Positions 8,071 through 17,187 are shown, counted from the first letter of the stretch. The stretch: DNA of 64,000 nucleotides from Shouchella tritolerans (GCF_025770735.1 NZ_JAODPB010000001.1:1176986-1240985); one strand, 5' to 3'. Numbers and translations are program-made. Notes: a model not told the origin generated them from the sequence alone.

Positions 8071-9903
8071 GTGAAAAAATATTTACGCTCTGGCAAGGTT
8101 CAGTCAGTGGCAATTGCTTCTCTGCTACTATTAGCTGCATGTGGCGGGGATGAAACGAGTTCAGAAGAAGGCAACAATGCTTCAAGTAACGATGGCAATG
8201 GAGGATCTGAACAAGCAGGCGATATCTTTTCAATTGAAGATTTCGACCATGAAGTACGGGCAGATGGCGAAGAAATCATTGACGGGGGCACGCTGAACGT
8301 TGCTTTAGTAACAGACACGCCGTTTGAAGGAACATTAAACAAAAACTTTTACCAAGGCGTGTTTGATGATGATATATTAGATTGGACTGAAGAATCGCTT
8401 TTAGATATAGATGAAGATTACCAATACACGCAAACAGGTGCTGCAACATTTGAAGTCGATGATGACGGCAGAACATTTACATTTACGATTCGTGATGAAG
8501 TCAATTGGTCAGATGGCGAACCAGTAAAAGCGGAAGACTGGGCATATACGTTTGAAGTGCTCGGCCACCCAGATTATCCAGGGGTACGATTCACAGAAGC
8601 TTCAAATGTGGAAGGGTTTGATGAATACCGCGCAGGGGAAGCCGATTCGATTTCTGGACTTGAAATCATTGACGATAAAACGTTAAAAATTACATTCAAG
8701 GAAGCAAGCCCGTCCTTATTAGCAAGCGGGATCTGGACATACGCCATGCCTAAACATATCTTTGAGGACATTGAAGTGGCGGATATGGAATCTTCTCCAG
8801 CAGTCCGTGAAAACCCCGTTTTCTTTGGCCCATATGTGATTGATAGCATTACTCCTGGGGAAAACGTTGTGATGAAGAAAAACGAAAACTATTGGCGTGG
8901 TGAACCAAATGTCGATGAAGTGGTATTCAAGACTGTTAACCCAAACGTGTTGAACCAAGCATTGGAAAATGGCGAGGTTGACATTGCGAAGTACCAAACA
9001 GACCAATACGCCGACAACTATGAATCATTAACAAACGTTGAGTTTATCGGAAAAATTGACTTGGCTTATACGTATATTGGCTTCCAAATGGGTACATGGG
9101 ATGAAGAAGAAAATAAAAATGTTATGGATCCTGACAAACAAGTGTCTGACGTCAACTTGCGTAAAGCAATGGCCCACGCCGTTGACAACGATGCTGTTGG
9201 CGAACGTTTTTACAATGGATTTAGATGGGCCGGTACAACCTTGATACCGCCATCACACCCAACTTTCCATAACGACGAGCTAGAAGGTTTTGCATACGAT
9301 GTAGAGCTTGCAAACCAAATTTTAGATGAGGCTGGTTATGAAGATATTGATGGAGATGGACTTCGTGAAGATCCAAACGGGGAAAAACTGCAATTAAACT
9401 TTGCGTCTATGAGCGGTGGCGACACAGCTGAACCACTTGCTCAGTACTATATTACCCAATGGAAAAACATCGGTATTGACGTCCAGCTTTTAGACGGACG
9501 GTTACAAGAATTTAATACGTTCTATGACCGCTTAAAAGCATCCGATCAAGACATTGATGTTTATCAAGGTGCTTGGGGCGTAGGCTCAGATGCCGACCCA
9601 TATGGCCTTTGGGGTAGCACAGCGGCGTTTAACTATACTCGCTGGACCAATGAAGAGAGCGACCGCTTGTTAAAAGAAGGGACATCAGAAGCAGCGCTTG
9701 ACATGGAATACCGCCAAGAAGTCTATAATGAATGGCAAGAACTAATGCTTGAAGAAGTCCCTGCGTTTCCAACGCTCTACCGTTCAGAAATGCATGCGGT
9801 GAACAAGCGTGTCGTTAACTATTCTGAGCTTCCTGGATCTGAATTTTACAATGACCGCTCACAAATTGGTTTAACAGCCGAAGAACCAGAAACGGCAAAC
9901 TAG
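8071..9903 (+). CDS. Oligopeptide ABC transporter substrate-binding lipoprotein (OppA/DppA family)
   Basis: Extracellular peptide receptor anchored by lipid. The GTG start follows GGGAGG; the signal peptide ends in the lipobox LLAAC (Cys about residue 24), followed by an acidic Ser/Asn/Gly linker. The solute-binding family 5 fold is supported by LNVALVTDTPFEGTLN, VNWSDGEPVKAEDWAYTFEV, GPYVIDSITPGENVVMKKNE and LRKAMAHAVDN. At 610 residues it is on the long side for the family. The mature protein is strongly acidic, as expected for alkaliphile surface proteins. Last gene of the transporter operon, followed by a terminator. Substrate length preference cannot be read from sequence. Confidence 0.9.
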   Translation: MKKYLRSGKVQSVAIASLLLLAACGGDETSSEEGNNASSNDGNGGSEQAGDIFSIEDFDHEVRADGEEIIDGGTLNVALVTDTPFEGTLNKNFYQGVFDDDILDWTEESLLDIDEDYQYTQTGAATFEVDDDGRTFTFTIRDEVNWSDGEPVKAEDWAYTFEVLGHPDYPGVRFTEASNVEGFDEYRAGEADSISGLEIIDDKTLKITFKEASPSLLASGIWTYAMPKHIFEDIEVADMESSPAVRENPVFFGPYVIDSITPGENVVMKKNENYWRGEPNVDEVVFKTVNPNVLNQALENGEVDIAKYQTDQYADNYESLTNVEFIGKIDLAYTYIGFQMGTWDEEENKNVMDPDKQVSDVNLRKAMAHAVDNDAVGERFYNGFRWAGTTLIPPSHPTFHNDELEGFAYDVELANQILDEAGYEDIDGDGLREDPNGEKLQLNFASMSGGDTAEPLAQYYITQWKNIGIDVQLLDGRLQEFNTFYDRLKASDQDIDVYQGAWGVGSDADPYGLWGSTAAFNYTRWTNEESDRLLKEGTSEAALDMEYRQEVYNEWQELMLEEVPAFPTLYRSEMHAVNKRVVNYSELPGSEFYNDRSQIGLTAEEPETAN

Positions 9904-9940
9904 AGAAAAAAACGTATAAGAAAGCGCCTTTGCATGTAAT

Positions 9941-9987
9941 AGCCTGTTACCGGACCCGGTCTAAATCGGATAGGTAGCAGGCTTTTT
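9941..9987 (+). terminator. Terminator of the opp operon
   Basis: AGCCTGTTACC pairs with GGTAGCAGGCT (one G-U) around a 27-base partly paired loop and is followed by TTTTT, 38 bases after the binding-protein stop. Confidence 0.85.
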
Positions 9988-10220
9988 AAATGTAAATGGA
10001 AAGTGACTTTAAGAAAGTCAGTCAACTGGCAATTATGCGAGGGGAAACAGGCATTGACCATGTCAACAGGCGATCTAGGACGTTGATCAATCGTGGCAGA
10101 TGTGCAGTGGAAATATGGCTGTCAACATCTTAAATAGGCATGACCTAGGCTTCCACACCATCCAATTGAATGCTGAAGAGCCTGCTGTTGATTAATAATA
10201 GGCCATTGCAAGGACAGAAC
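9988..10220 (+). other. Possible decayed coding remnant between two terminators
   Basis: No intact gene. Two short out-of-register frames read like protein: one around 9994-10130 ending near VEIWLSTS, and another around 10075-10198 containing NMAVNILNRHDLGFHTIQLN. They are interrupted by stops in every single frame. I do not recognise the family. It could be a frameshifted gene relic or chance. Confidence 0.25.
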
Positions 10221-10265
10221 CTGTCGGCTGTCTCGAACCATTCGAGACAACCGACAGTTTTTTTT
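10221..10265 (+). terminator. Strong hairpin with T-tract
   Basis: CTGTCGG-C-TGTCTCGAA pairs with TTCGAGACA-A-CCGACAG around a 3-base loop, followed by eight T. It is a second terminator 240 bases past the opp terminator, with only the possible gene relic between them. 10266-10400 holds two similar AT-rich segments (TTTTAAA-like followed by GTAGAAAAG) of unknown meaning. Confidence 0.85.
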
Positions 10266-10407
10266 CCGCTTTTAAAATGTAGAAAAGAGGATTTTCCCAA
10301 CTTTTTAAACGTAGAAAAGGGGGTGATGGGGTTTTAAAACGAGCTATAGCTCCTATTCCTTTAGACATTTCCCAACTGCTCTCAAGTAACTGCTCTGTTC
10401 GCGGTTA

Positions 10408-10455
10408 TGATATAATAATACAACTAATGTTAGACTAGTAGAAAACGCTTGCAAG
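10408..10455 (+). promoter_or_regulatory. Extended -10 promoter and cre-like site before pcp
   Basis: TG-A-TATAAT at 10408-10416 is an extended -10 without a clear -35. About 25 bases downstream, around 10440-10453, AGAAAACGCTTGCA resembles the CcpA catabolite-responsive element (one clear mismatch in the left arm). Placed just after the start point, such a site would act as a roadblock. Inferred only from sequence. Confidence 0.4.
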
Positions 10456-10505
10456 AGTATTTGCCTACAGTCAGAATGAATGTTTATGTGTGATGGAGGA
10501 TAGCA

Positions 10506-11105
10506 ATGAACACAATCCTTGTTTCTGGATTTGAAGCGTTTTTAACACATCAAAAAAATCCAACGGAAGCACTTGTACAAAAGTTGGACGGAACCGAGAT
10601 GGACGGCACCTTAATGAAAGGGATTGTGCTACCTGTCTCGTTTGCTCGTGCAGCGGAAATGTTGATCGAACAAGCAACGGCGATCCGCCCTAATGCGATT
10701 GTCATGCTTGGGCTGGGAGCAGGGCGAAAACAGGTGACGCCAGAGCGGATTGCTATTAATGTGATGGACGGGCCGCCAGATAATGAAGGAGTTGTGATGA
10801 CTGATCAACCGATCAAGCAAGATGGTCCTGCCGCTTACTTTTCGACGCTTCCTATTCGTAAGATTGTCAATGAATTAAATCGAGGTGGATGCCCAGCAAC
10901 CATTTCCAATACTGCCGGGACGTATGTATGCAATGATTTGATGTACCGTGTTTTAGACCATTTGCAGACAGCGGCTGTACCAGCAGGTTTTATCCATGTT
11001 CCTTATACCGATGATATGGTAGGTGAAGAGGCCGTATCGTTGCCACGGGCCACTGTAGAAAAGGGGATACGCCAAGCGTTGCGTGTGGTGGCAAGCACGC
11101 TTTAG
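10506..11105 (+). CDS. pcp: Pyrrolidone-carboxylate peptidase (pyroglutamyl-peptidase I)
   Basis: Cytosolic cysteine peptidase (C15) that removes N-terminal pyroglutamate from peptides. Seen: ILVSGFEAF at the start, MLGLGAGRKQVTPERIAINV holding the catalytic Glu, NTAGTYVCN with the catalytic Cys (about residue 140), and FIHVPY with the catalytic His. Length is 199 residues, close to the usual 203-215. ATG follows GGAGG. It sits after the peptide transporter, fitting a role in peptide use, but has its own promoter. Its last bases overlap the stop of the convergent yvyE-like gene. Confidence 0.93.
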   Translation: MNTILVSGFEAFLTHQKNPTEALVQKLDGTEMDGTLMKGIVLPVSFARAAEMLIEQATAIRPNAIVMLGLGAGRKQVTPERIAINVMDGPPDNEGVVMTDQPIKQDGPAAYFSTLPIRKIVNELNRGGCPATISNTAGTYVCNDLMYRVLDHLQTAAVPAGFIHVPYTDDMVGEEAVSLPRATVEKGIRQALRVVASTL

Positions 11106-11740
11106 CCAACAACGTCCTTTTCTAAATAAACGAGTTCGCCTTCGGAAAGTTTTGCCTGTCCGTTTGTCCGTTCCGTCATCCATTGCTGGAATGTCTCGGT
11201 TTCTGCTTCCTTGACGTATGTACGGATGACGACGTTATCAAGGTAGTCGATTCCTTGCAACAAATAGGGCGATTGGCGAATTTCGTTCTCAATTTTCCCA
11301 AGCCAAGTGTAGTCAACGGCTGTATGGACGATACGCATGAGTGTCCGTTCGACGATGCCAACTGCATTTAAGCCTTCACTAACGGCGCCGCCATAGGCGC
11401 GGATGAGACCGCCAGCGCCAAGCTTAATGCCGCCAAAATACCTAGTCACAACGACCACTGTATCTTTAAGGTTCCGCTTCTTTAGTACTTCAAGCATAGG
11501 TACGCCCGCAGTACCGCTTGGTTCTCCGTCATCATTTGCTTTTTGGATTAAATTCTGTTCGCCGATCAAGTAAGCAGAGCAGTTGTGAGTTGCCTGCCAA
11601 TGCTGTTTTTTGATGCTTTCAATGAAAGCGATCGCTTTATCTTCGGTTTCAGCCCGGCTTAAATGGGCAATAAAGCGAGATTTTTGGATAATGATTTCAT
11701 GTTCTCCAGCTTGCTTGACTGTATAATAGTGCGGCAGCAT
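11102..11740 (-). CDS. yvyE: YigZ/IMPACT family protein YvyE
   Basis: A 212-residue protein of the UPF0029/IMPACT family, function not established in bacteria. The N-terminal domain contains KSRFIAHLSRAETEDKAIAFI, YLIGEQNLIQKANDDGEPSGTAG, and VVVTRYFGGIKLGAGGLIRAYGGAV, the family hallmarks; the C-terminal part is the DUF1949-type domain. ATG is preceded by GGAGG. B. subtilis yvyE occupies the same position, divergent from degS. It converges on pcp so tightly that the two stop codons share three bases. Confidence 0.9.
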   Translation of the reverse strand: MLPHYYTVKQAGEHEIIIQKSRFIAHLSRAETEDKAIAFIESIKKQHWQATHNCSAYLIGEQNLIQKANDDGEPSGTAGVPMLEVLKKRNLKDTVVVVTRYFGGIKLGAGGLIRAYGGAVSEGLNAVGIVERTLMRIVHTAVDYTWLGKIENEIRQSPYLLQGIDYLDNVVIRTYVKEAETETFQQWMTERTNGQAKLSEGELVYLEKDVVG

Positions 11741-11868
11741 AACGGTCCTCCATTAACAAGATGTTTATTTTCACAGTTTTACATATTCGCGAAACGACGG
11801 TGTAACACATGTCTGTTACTATAATCGGTATTCTCAGGTCCTATTAAAAAAGGAGGAGAGGTTTCGCT

Positions 11869-11967
11869 ATGAATGGTCTTACGGTAGGACGAAAATCGTG
11901 TAAGATAAGGATAGCGGAAAGCGAATTAAAAATAAAGGCATTACACATGCGACAGTTTTTTGACTAG
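11869..11967 (+). CDS. Small ORF (32 codons) with strong ribosome site, upstream of degS
   Basis: ATG is preceded by AAAGGAGGAGAGG with a 7-base gap, one of the best ribosome sites in the window. The frame encodes a basic 32-residue peptide beginning MNGLTVGRKSCKIRI and ends TAG 33 bases before the degS start. TATAAT at 11820-11825 could be its -10. No family recognised and no membrane segment. It could be a leader peptide for degSU or a chance frame; the ribosome site is the only strong evidence. Confidence 0.4.
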   Translation: MNGLTVGRKSCKIRIAESELKIKALHMRQFFD

Positions 11968-12000
11968 TTCCGTAAGTGATTGAAAAAGCGAGGAGTATTC

Positions 12001-13131
12001 ATGACAGACGTAACGATGCTTGATCATATAATTACGCAAACGCTTGACTCAGTTGGGACGAGTCGCGAAAAAATCTTTGAAATCGGTGAACGCTCCCGCA
12101 ATGAGTATGAATACTTGAAAAAGGAATTAGATCAAGTCAAAGTTAAATTAACACACGTTATTAATGATGTCGACGAAACCGTGTTAAAAACAAAACACGC
12201 ACGAAACCGGTTAGCCAAAGTAAGCAAGGAATTTAATCGGTACACAAGTGAGGAAGTCCGTACAGCGTACGAACAAGCCAGCGATTTCCAAGTGCAGCTG
12301 GCTGTGCTTCAACAAGAAGAGATCCAATTGCGGATTAGGCGGGATGATATTGATCGCCGCTTAAAAAATCTTCAGGATACGATCAATCGGGCTGAACAGC
12401 TTTCTGTACAGATGTCCGTGGTGTTTGACTTTTTATCTAGCGATCTTAAGCAAGTCGGCGAATACATTAAAGACGCCAATGAAAAGCAAGCGTTCGGCTT
12501 AAAAATAATCGAGGCACAGGAAGAAGAGCGTCGCCGTCTTTCCCGGGAAATCCATGACGGGCCAGCTCAGATGATGGCAAACGTTATGCTTCATTCAGAA
12601 TTGATTGAACGGATCTACCAGGAACGGGGCATTGAGGAAGCGCTCAAAGAAATTCGCGGGCTCCGCCGTATGGTTCGTTCTTCATTGGCAGAGGTAAGAA
12701 GAATCATTTATGATTTGCGTCCGATGGCATTGGATGATTTAGGGCTAGTGCCTACATTGAGAAAGTATTTAGAGAATATTGAAGAGCGTCATGGCTTAAA
12801 AGTCACTTTTAAACACTTTGGCGTTGAAAAGAGGCTTGCCCAACAATTTGAAATTGCGTTATTTCGCCTTGTGCAGGAAGCGGTGCAAAATGCGACCAAG
12901 CACGCAGAACCGACTGAAATTGTCGTGAAGATTGAATTGAAACCAAAAAATGTAACGCTTGTCATTCGAGATGACGGCAAAGGATTTGACCTTTCTGAAA
13001 GAAAGGAATCTTCGTTTGGGTTAATAGGCATGAAAGAAAGGGTTAACATGCTAAATGGCAAAATGACGATTCATTCCAAACCGCAAGAAGGCACAAATAT
13101 TTTGATTCAACTCCCTGTTTCTACGAATTAA
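12001..13131 (+). CDS. degS: Sensor histidine kinase DegS
   Basis: Cytoplasmic kinase of the DegS-DegU system controlling exoenzymes, motility and competence. It starts with the DegS sensory coiled coil (residues 1-170, no membrane segment), then the HisKA_3 dimerisation helix with phosphoacceptor His in EEERRRLSREIHDGPAQM, and a HATPase domain (QEAVQNATKHAEP, DDGKGFD, GLIGMKERV). I use ATG 12001, 5 bases after GAGGAG, giving 376 residues; a TTG 21 bases upstream is in frame but overlaps no site. degU follows after 137 bases. Confidence 0.95.
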   Translation: MTDVTMLDHIITQTLDSVGTSREKIFEIGERSRNEYEYLKKELDQVKVKLTHVINDVDETVLKTKHARNRLAKVSKEFNRYTSEEVRTAYEQASDFQVQLAVLQQEEIQLRIRRDDIDRRLKNLQDTINRAEQLSVQMSVVFDFLSSDLKQVGEYIKDANEKQAFGLKIIEAQEEERRRLSREIHDGPAQMMANVMLHSELIERIYQERGIEEALKEIRGLRRMVRSSLAEVRRIIYDLRPMALDDLGLVPTLRKYLENIEERHGLKVTFKHFGVEKRLAQQFEIALFRLVQEAVQNATKHAEPTEIVVKIELKPKNVTLVIRDDGKGFDLSERKESSFGLIGMKERVNMLNGKMTIHSKPQEGTNILIQLPVSTN

Positions 13132-13268
13132 ACGTCAATCCTTCCTAATTAAATTTACGAGAGTTCTGCGCATAAAAAAGCAAGATGGTTAGAGTGAACA
13201 TATGGCTGTGCCGGTCACAGCTTAAAAAAATCGCAAATAATAGCATGTTTGGTAGAGAGGTGAAAACA

Positions 13269-13976
13269 ATGATTACTCAAGAAACACAAGAAATTCGCAT
13301 TGTCATTATAGACGACCATCCATTGTTTAAAGAAGGGGTAAAGCGGATCTTATCGATGGAGGAAAATTTTAATGTTGTTGCAGATGGGGAAGACGGATCG
13401 GAAGTAATCGATTTGGTCCGCCAACATCAGCCAGATGTCATTTTAATGGATATTAATATGCCAAAAACGAACGGCGTCGAAGCAACAAAAGACTTGATCA
13501 AGGCATTTCCAAAAGTAAAAGTGATCATTCTTTCGATTCATGATGATGAGTCTTATGTTTCCCATGTGTTGCGAACAGGAGCCTCAGGTTACTTATTAAA
13601 AGAAATGGATGCGGAATCATTGGTTGAAGCTGTAAAAGTGGTTGCATCCGGCGGTGCATATATTCATCCGAAAGTGACATCAAATTTGATTAAGGAATAC
13701 CGTCGCCTCGCCCGCCAAGATGAGCAATACCAAGACTCGATCGGTTTCCGTGAAGTCGAGTATAGGAAGCCGCTTCATATTTTAACTAGGAGAGAGTGTG
13801 AAGTGCTTCAGCTTATGACGGATGGACAAAACAATCGAGCAATCGGCGAGTCGCTTTACATAAGCGAGAAGACAGTCAAGAACCATGTTAGCAACATTTT
13901 GCAAAAAATGAACGTGAACGACCGAACTCAAGCAGTGGTAGAGTCCATAAAAAAAGGATATGTCATCGTTCGCTAA
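13269..13976 (+). CDS. degU: Response regulator DegU
   Basis: NarL-type regulator phosphorylated by DegS. Receiver domain: acidic [11 protein letters not shown], phosphoacceptor Asp in [14 protein letters not shown] (about residue 57), LSIHDDE and conserved Lys in GYLLKEMD. The C-terminal LuxR HTH reads [19 protein letters not shown] and [20 protein letters not shown] 13269 follows AGAGGTGA at good spacing and gives 235 residues; the longer in-frame version from 13185 has no ribosome site. Confidence 0.95.
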   Translation: MITQETQEIRIVIIDDHPLFKEGVKRILSMEENFNVVADGEDGSEVIDLVRQHQPDVILMDINMPKTNGVEATKDLIKAFPKVKVIILSIHDDESYVSHVLRTGASGYLLKEMDAESLVEAVKVVASGGAYIHPKVTSNLIKEYRRLARQDEQYQDSIGFREVEYRKPLHILTRRECEVLQLMTDGQNNRAIGESLYISEKTVKNHVSNILQKMNVNDRTQAVVESIKKGYVIVR

Positions 13977-14148
13977 ATAGGGACACTATTTCTCGGGAAA
14001 TGGTCGTTTCGCTGCAGCGAATGATGAATCGTTGCCTCAGGATGAACGATGGCTCGTTTGCCTTCTCCCTGCTTCCACCAAATGAACAGCAAGTTTGTAA
14101 AGCGGGGAGATTGCAAAAATGGACTTGCAGGAAAAGTGAGGAATGAAA

Positions 14149-14991
14149 ATGGGAAAAACGGCTGTTTTAACAGACTCAACAGCTTATTTGGATAAACAAA
14201 CTTTGGAAGAACTGGGCATTTACACGATTCCTCTTTCGGTCATTTTTAGCGGCAAGAACTACCGGGAAGAAGTCGATCTGTCGACGGACGTGTTTTACGA
14301 AAAACTTTCTACCGAGGAAGCACTGCCGACAACGTCGCAGCCTGCGATTGGCTTGTTTACGGAGCTACTGCAAAAGCTTAAAAATGAAGGATATACGGAT
14401 GTCGTTTCCGTCCACTTATCTGCCAAAATTAGCGGCACGTTACAAACTGCACTCTCAGCTGGGGAAATGGTCGAGGGCATTACACTCCACGGCGTTGACT
14501 CAGAAATTAGTTGTGCCCCGCAAGGATTTCTTGCCCGAACGGCTGCTAAACTGGCTTTAGAAGGTACGCCTCCCGAAAACATCGTTGCCGAGCTTGAAAA
14601 AATAAAAGCGCAAATCCGTGCGTATTTTGTTGTTCATGACTTGCACCATTTGCGCAGAGGTGGACGCTTAAACGGCGCTCAAGCGCTTATCGGCAGCATG
14701 CTGCAAATCAAACCGATCCTTCATTTTGAAGAGGGGCTCATTGTCCCGTATGCAAAAGTAAGAACGGAAAAAAAAGCGCTTAACCATATTCTTGACATGT
14801 TGTTTGATGATTTGGCTGCTGGCAACGTGAACGAAGTAACGGTTATTCATGCAAATAATCGCGCAGGGGCTATGCAATTAAAAGAAAAAATTGCCGAGCA
14901 GCATCCTACTACTGCGATTCAAATCAGTTATTTTGGACCTGTGATTGGTACCCATTTAGGAAGTGGAAGCTTAGGTGTCAGCTGGTATTAA
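14149..14991 (+). CDS. yviA: DegV family fatty-acid-binding protein (YviA)
   Basis: DegV proteins bind fatty acids; some act as FakB, handing them to the FakA kinase. Family motifs visible: LTDSTAYL, IPLSVIF, TTSQPAIG, VVSVHLSAKISGTLQTA, and VVHDLHHLRRGGRLNGAQAL. Length 280 residues. ATG 14149 lies 7 bases after GTGAGG; ATG 14143 is too close to that site. It stands between degU and comFA as in B. subtilis. The 170-base gap before it (13977-14148) shows no recognisable signal. Confidence 0.88.
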   Translation: MGKTAVLTDSTAYLDKQTLEELGIYTIPLSVIFSGKNYREEVDLSTDVFYEKLSTEEALPTTSQPAIGLFTELLQKLKNEGYTDVVSVHLSAKISGTLQTALSAGEMVEGITLHGVDSEISCAPQGFLARTAAKLALEGTPPENIVAELEKIKAQIRAYFVVHDLHHLRRGGRLNGAQALIGSMLQIKPILHFEEGLIVPYAKVRTEKKALNHILDMLFDDLAAGNVNEVTVIHANNRAGAMQLKEKIAEQHPTTAIQISYFGPVIGTHLGSGSLGVSWY

Positions 14992-15027
14992 TAGCTGGCA
15001 CCCTTCCTTCATAAAGGAGTGGATTGT

Positions 15028-16383
15028 TTGAAAAGGAAGCAACTCGAAGCCGTTCGGCAGTGCCTCCACGGCAGAAGGCTGCTCTTGTCAGAACTTCCTT
15101 TTGATCGTGAATGGATCGAGTATTGCCTAAAAAACCACTACATTTCCTCTGAACCAGCACTCTTTCAATCGCCATCTGGCTGGCACTGTCGCCGCTGTGG
15201 CTCCACTGCTCCCCATTTGTTCTCCTCTCATTTTTGCCACATTTGCCAACGTGACTGTACGTATTGCCGTCACTGTTTAAAAATCGGGAAAGTGGCTAGT
15301 TGTCATTCTTTGTTTACTTGGGTCAAAGACGAGTTTCTTTATCCGGCAAAGGAAAATGCTTGTGTGTGGAGCGGCCAATTGTCGGCGCTTCAGCAACAGG
15401 CAGCCGCGGTTCTCAAACATGCTGTGGAAACCGAAACTTGCACCGCACTAGTATGGGCCGTTTGCGGAGCTGGAAAAACGGAACTGTTGTATCCTGCATT
15501 AGATGAATGCTTTCGTTCGGGAAAAAGAGTGGCCCTTGCTGCTCCCCGCACAGATGTCATTAAAGAACTAGAACCGCGTTTAAAAGAAGCGTTCCCAAGC
15601 ATTGAAACGAGCGTGCTCTATGGTGGCAGGCGCAAGCAAACGATTCAAGCGCAGCTCGTCTTAGCGACAACACACCAACTCATGCGTTACTATCAAACAT
15701 TTGATGTGTTAGTTGTCGATGAAGTGGATGCCTTTCCCTATTCCTACGATTCCAGCCTCCAATACGCCGTTCAGCAAGCAAAAAAGCCAAATGCGACTAC
15801 GATTTTGTTAAGTGCGACACCCTCTTCCTCTTTGTTACGTAAGAAAGACTTGCTGATCGCCAAAATTCCTAAGCGGTTTCATAACCACCCCTTGCCTGTT
15901 CCGCGGACTGAGTGGATCGGCAACTGGCGTTCTGCTCTTAAGCGAAAGCGAATTCCCTCGATTGTTACGAAGTGGCTTACGAAGTATGACCAGTGCCCAA
16001 AAATGATTTTTCTCCCCTCTATCGAAACACTGCAAACTTTTTCCGAATTGCTAGCAGAAAGAAAAATAGGCCATGCTGCTGTTTATGCAGAAGCGACTAA
16101 CAGGCATGCCGATATTGCCGCCTTTCGCCAGAAAAAACACAACTTGCTTTTAACCACAACGATTTTAGAACGTGGCGTTACGGTTGAAAATGTTCAAGTT
16201 GCCGTACTTGGGTCAGAAGACCGAATTTTTACAGCTGCCTGTTTAACGCAAATTAGTGGGCGCGTAGGACGAAAGGCTCATTTTCCTTCAGGCGATATTG
16301 TTTTTTGGCATTATGGGCGAACGAAAGCGATGCAACAAGCGATTCAGCACATTAAGCAAATGAATAAGGAGGCGTTTACGTGA
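15028..16383 (+). CDS. comFA: Competence helicase ComFA
   Basis: DEAD-box ATPase that drives single-stranded DNA through the ComEC pore during transformation. An N-terminal zinc-binding segment (CRRC, CHIC, CTYC, CRHC pairs, about residues 50-85) precedes the helicase: VCGAGKTE (Walker A), VVDEVDAFPY (DEAD-like box), LLSATPS (motif III), and motif VI ISGRVGRK. TTG 15028 is preferred, 8 bases after AAAGGAG; GTG 15019 overlaps the site. Length 451. Only 36 bases separate it from degV, leaving no room for the separate ComK promoter known in B. subtilis. Confidence 0.92.
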   Translation: MKRKQLEAVRQCLHGRRLLLSELPFDREWIEYCLKNHYISSEPALFQSPSGWHCRRCGSTAPHLFSSHFCHICQRDCTYCRHCLKIGKVASCHSLFTWVKDEFLYPAKENACVWSGQLSALQQQAAAVLKHAVETETCTALVWAVCGAGKTELLYPALDECFRSGKRVALAAPRTDVIKELEPRLKEAFPSIETSVLYGGRRKQTIQAQLVLATTHQLMRYYQTFDVLVVDEVDAFPYSYDSSLQYAVQQAKKPNATTILLSATPSSSLLRKKDLLIAKIPKRFHNHPLPVPRTEWIGNWRSALKRKRIPSIVTKWLTKYDQCPKMIFLPSIETLQTFSELLAERKIGHAAVYAEATNRHADIAAFRQKKHNLLLTTTILERGVTVENVQVAVLGSEDRIFTAACLTQISGRVGRKAHFPSGDIVFWHYGRTKAMQQAIQHIKQMNKEAFT

Positions 16384-17084
16384 ACCATTGTCTACTATGC
16401 GGGAACACCTATTGGGAAAGGTTGTCGCTGGCGAGGTTGGTTGTTGCCGAACGAGAACACCTATGCGGAAATTGTGCAAGGAAGCTCGAACCAGTCAAAT
16501 CCGGCTGTAGAAAATGCGGCAAATGGTGTGGAGGCAGCGAACAAAATTGTTGCTTGGATTGCAAGTTATGGAAAGTGATGCATAAAGATGACCCGCTTGT
16601 TCGTAATTGCTCCCTTTACTATTATAATCCCTTTCTAAAAGAGCTACTGTCGGCTTATAAGTATCGCGGGGACGCTGCTTTGGCGCAAATGTTCGCCAGT
16701 CGGTTAAAACAAGCGATACGCCGCGAGTTTCGTTCCCATTCATTAACGTATGTGCCGCTCAGTGCAGACCGTTTGCAAGAGAGGGGCTTTAATCAGTCGG
16801 AACTGCTGTTGACAGCAAGTGGGCTCCCCGCATCGCCTGTATTGGCGCGGATCGACCAAGCACCAGCAAAACAGAGTAAAAAGACCCGTGAAAATCGAAT
16901 CAAATCTTATAAAAAGAATCCTTTTTGCGTAATAAGCCGTAAAACTAGCGATATTGCTGGTAAAGATTTTTTAGTTGTAGACGATATATATACTACAGGC
17001 ACGACTGTACGGCAAGCGGCAGCAATTTTGCTCGTACACGGAGCCAAGTCCGTTTCTTCTTTAACGGTTGCACGGGCGAAATAG
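16380..17084 (+). CDS. comFC: Competence protein ComFC (phosphoribosyltransferase-like)
   Basis: ComFC is a PRT-fold partner of ComFA in DNA uptake. The 234-residue protein has an N-terminal zinc ribbon (CLLC, CGNC, CRKC, CCLDC), the segment CSLYYYNPFLKELLSAYKYR, and the PRPP-binding loop FLVVDDIYTTGTTVRQA. GTG at 16380 overlaps the comFA stop by four bases (GTGA), implying translational coupling. The comFB gene usually found between them in B. subtilis is absent. Confidence 0.92.
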   Translation: MNHCLLCGNTYWERLSLARLVVAEREHLCGNCARKLEPVKSGCRKCGKWCGGSEQNCCLDCKLWKVMHKDDPLVRNCSLYYYNPFLKELLSAYKYRGDAALAQMFASRLKQAIRREFRSHSLTYVPLSADRLQERGFNQSELLLTASGLPASPVLARIDQAPAKQSKKTRENRIKSYKKNPFCVISRKTSDIAGKDFLVVDDIYTTGTTVRQAAAILLVHGAKSVSSLTVARAK

Positions 17085-17187
17085 GTAGGCAAAGTAGGTG
17101 CAAGCTTTGCTAAAATAGACTTAAACTGGTTTTAAGATCATCGTAGCAGTAGCGTACAAATGAAATTGATTCAGGTAGGGGAAGAAA

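Noticed and set aside
13200-13225. Inverted repeat GCTGTG-CCGGT-CACAGC between degS and degU
   Set aside because: It is followed by an A-run, not T, so not a terminator on this strand, and is too short to call an operator.
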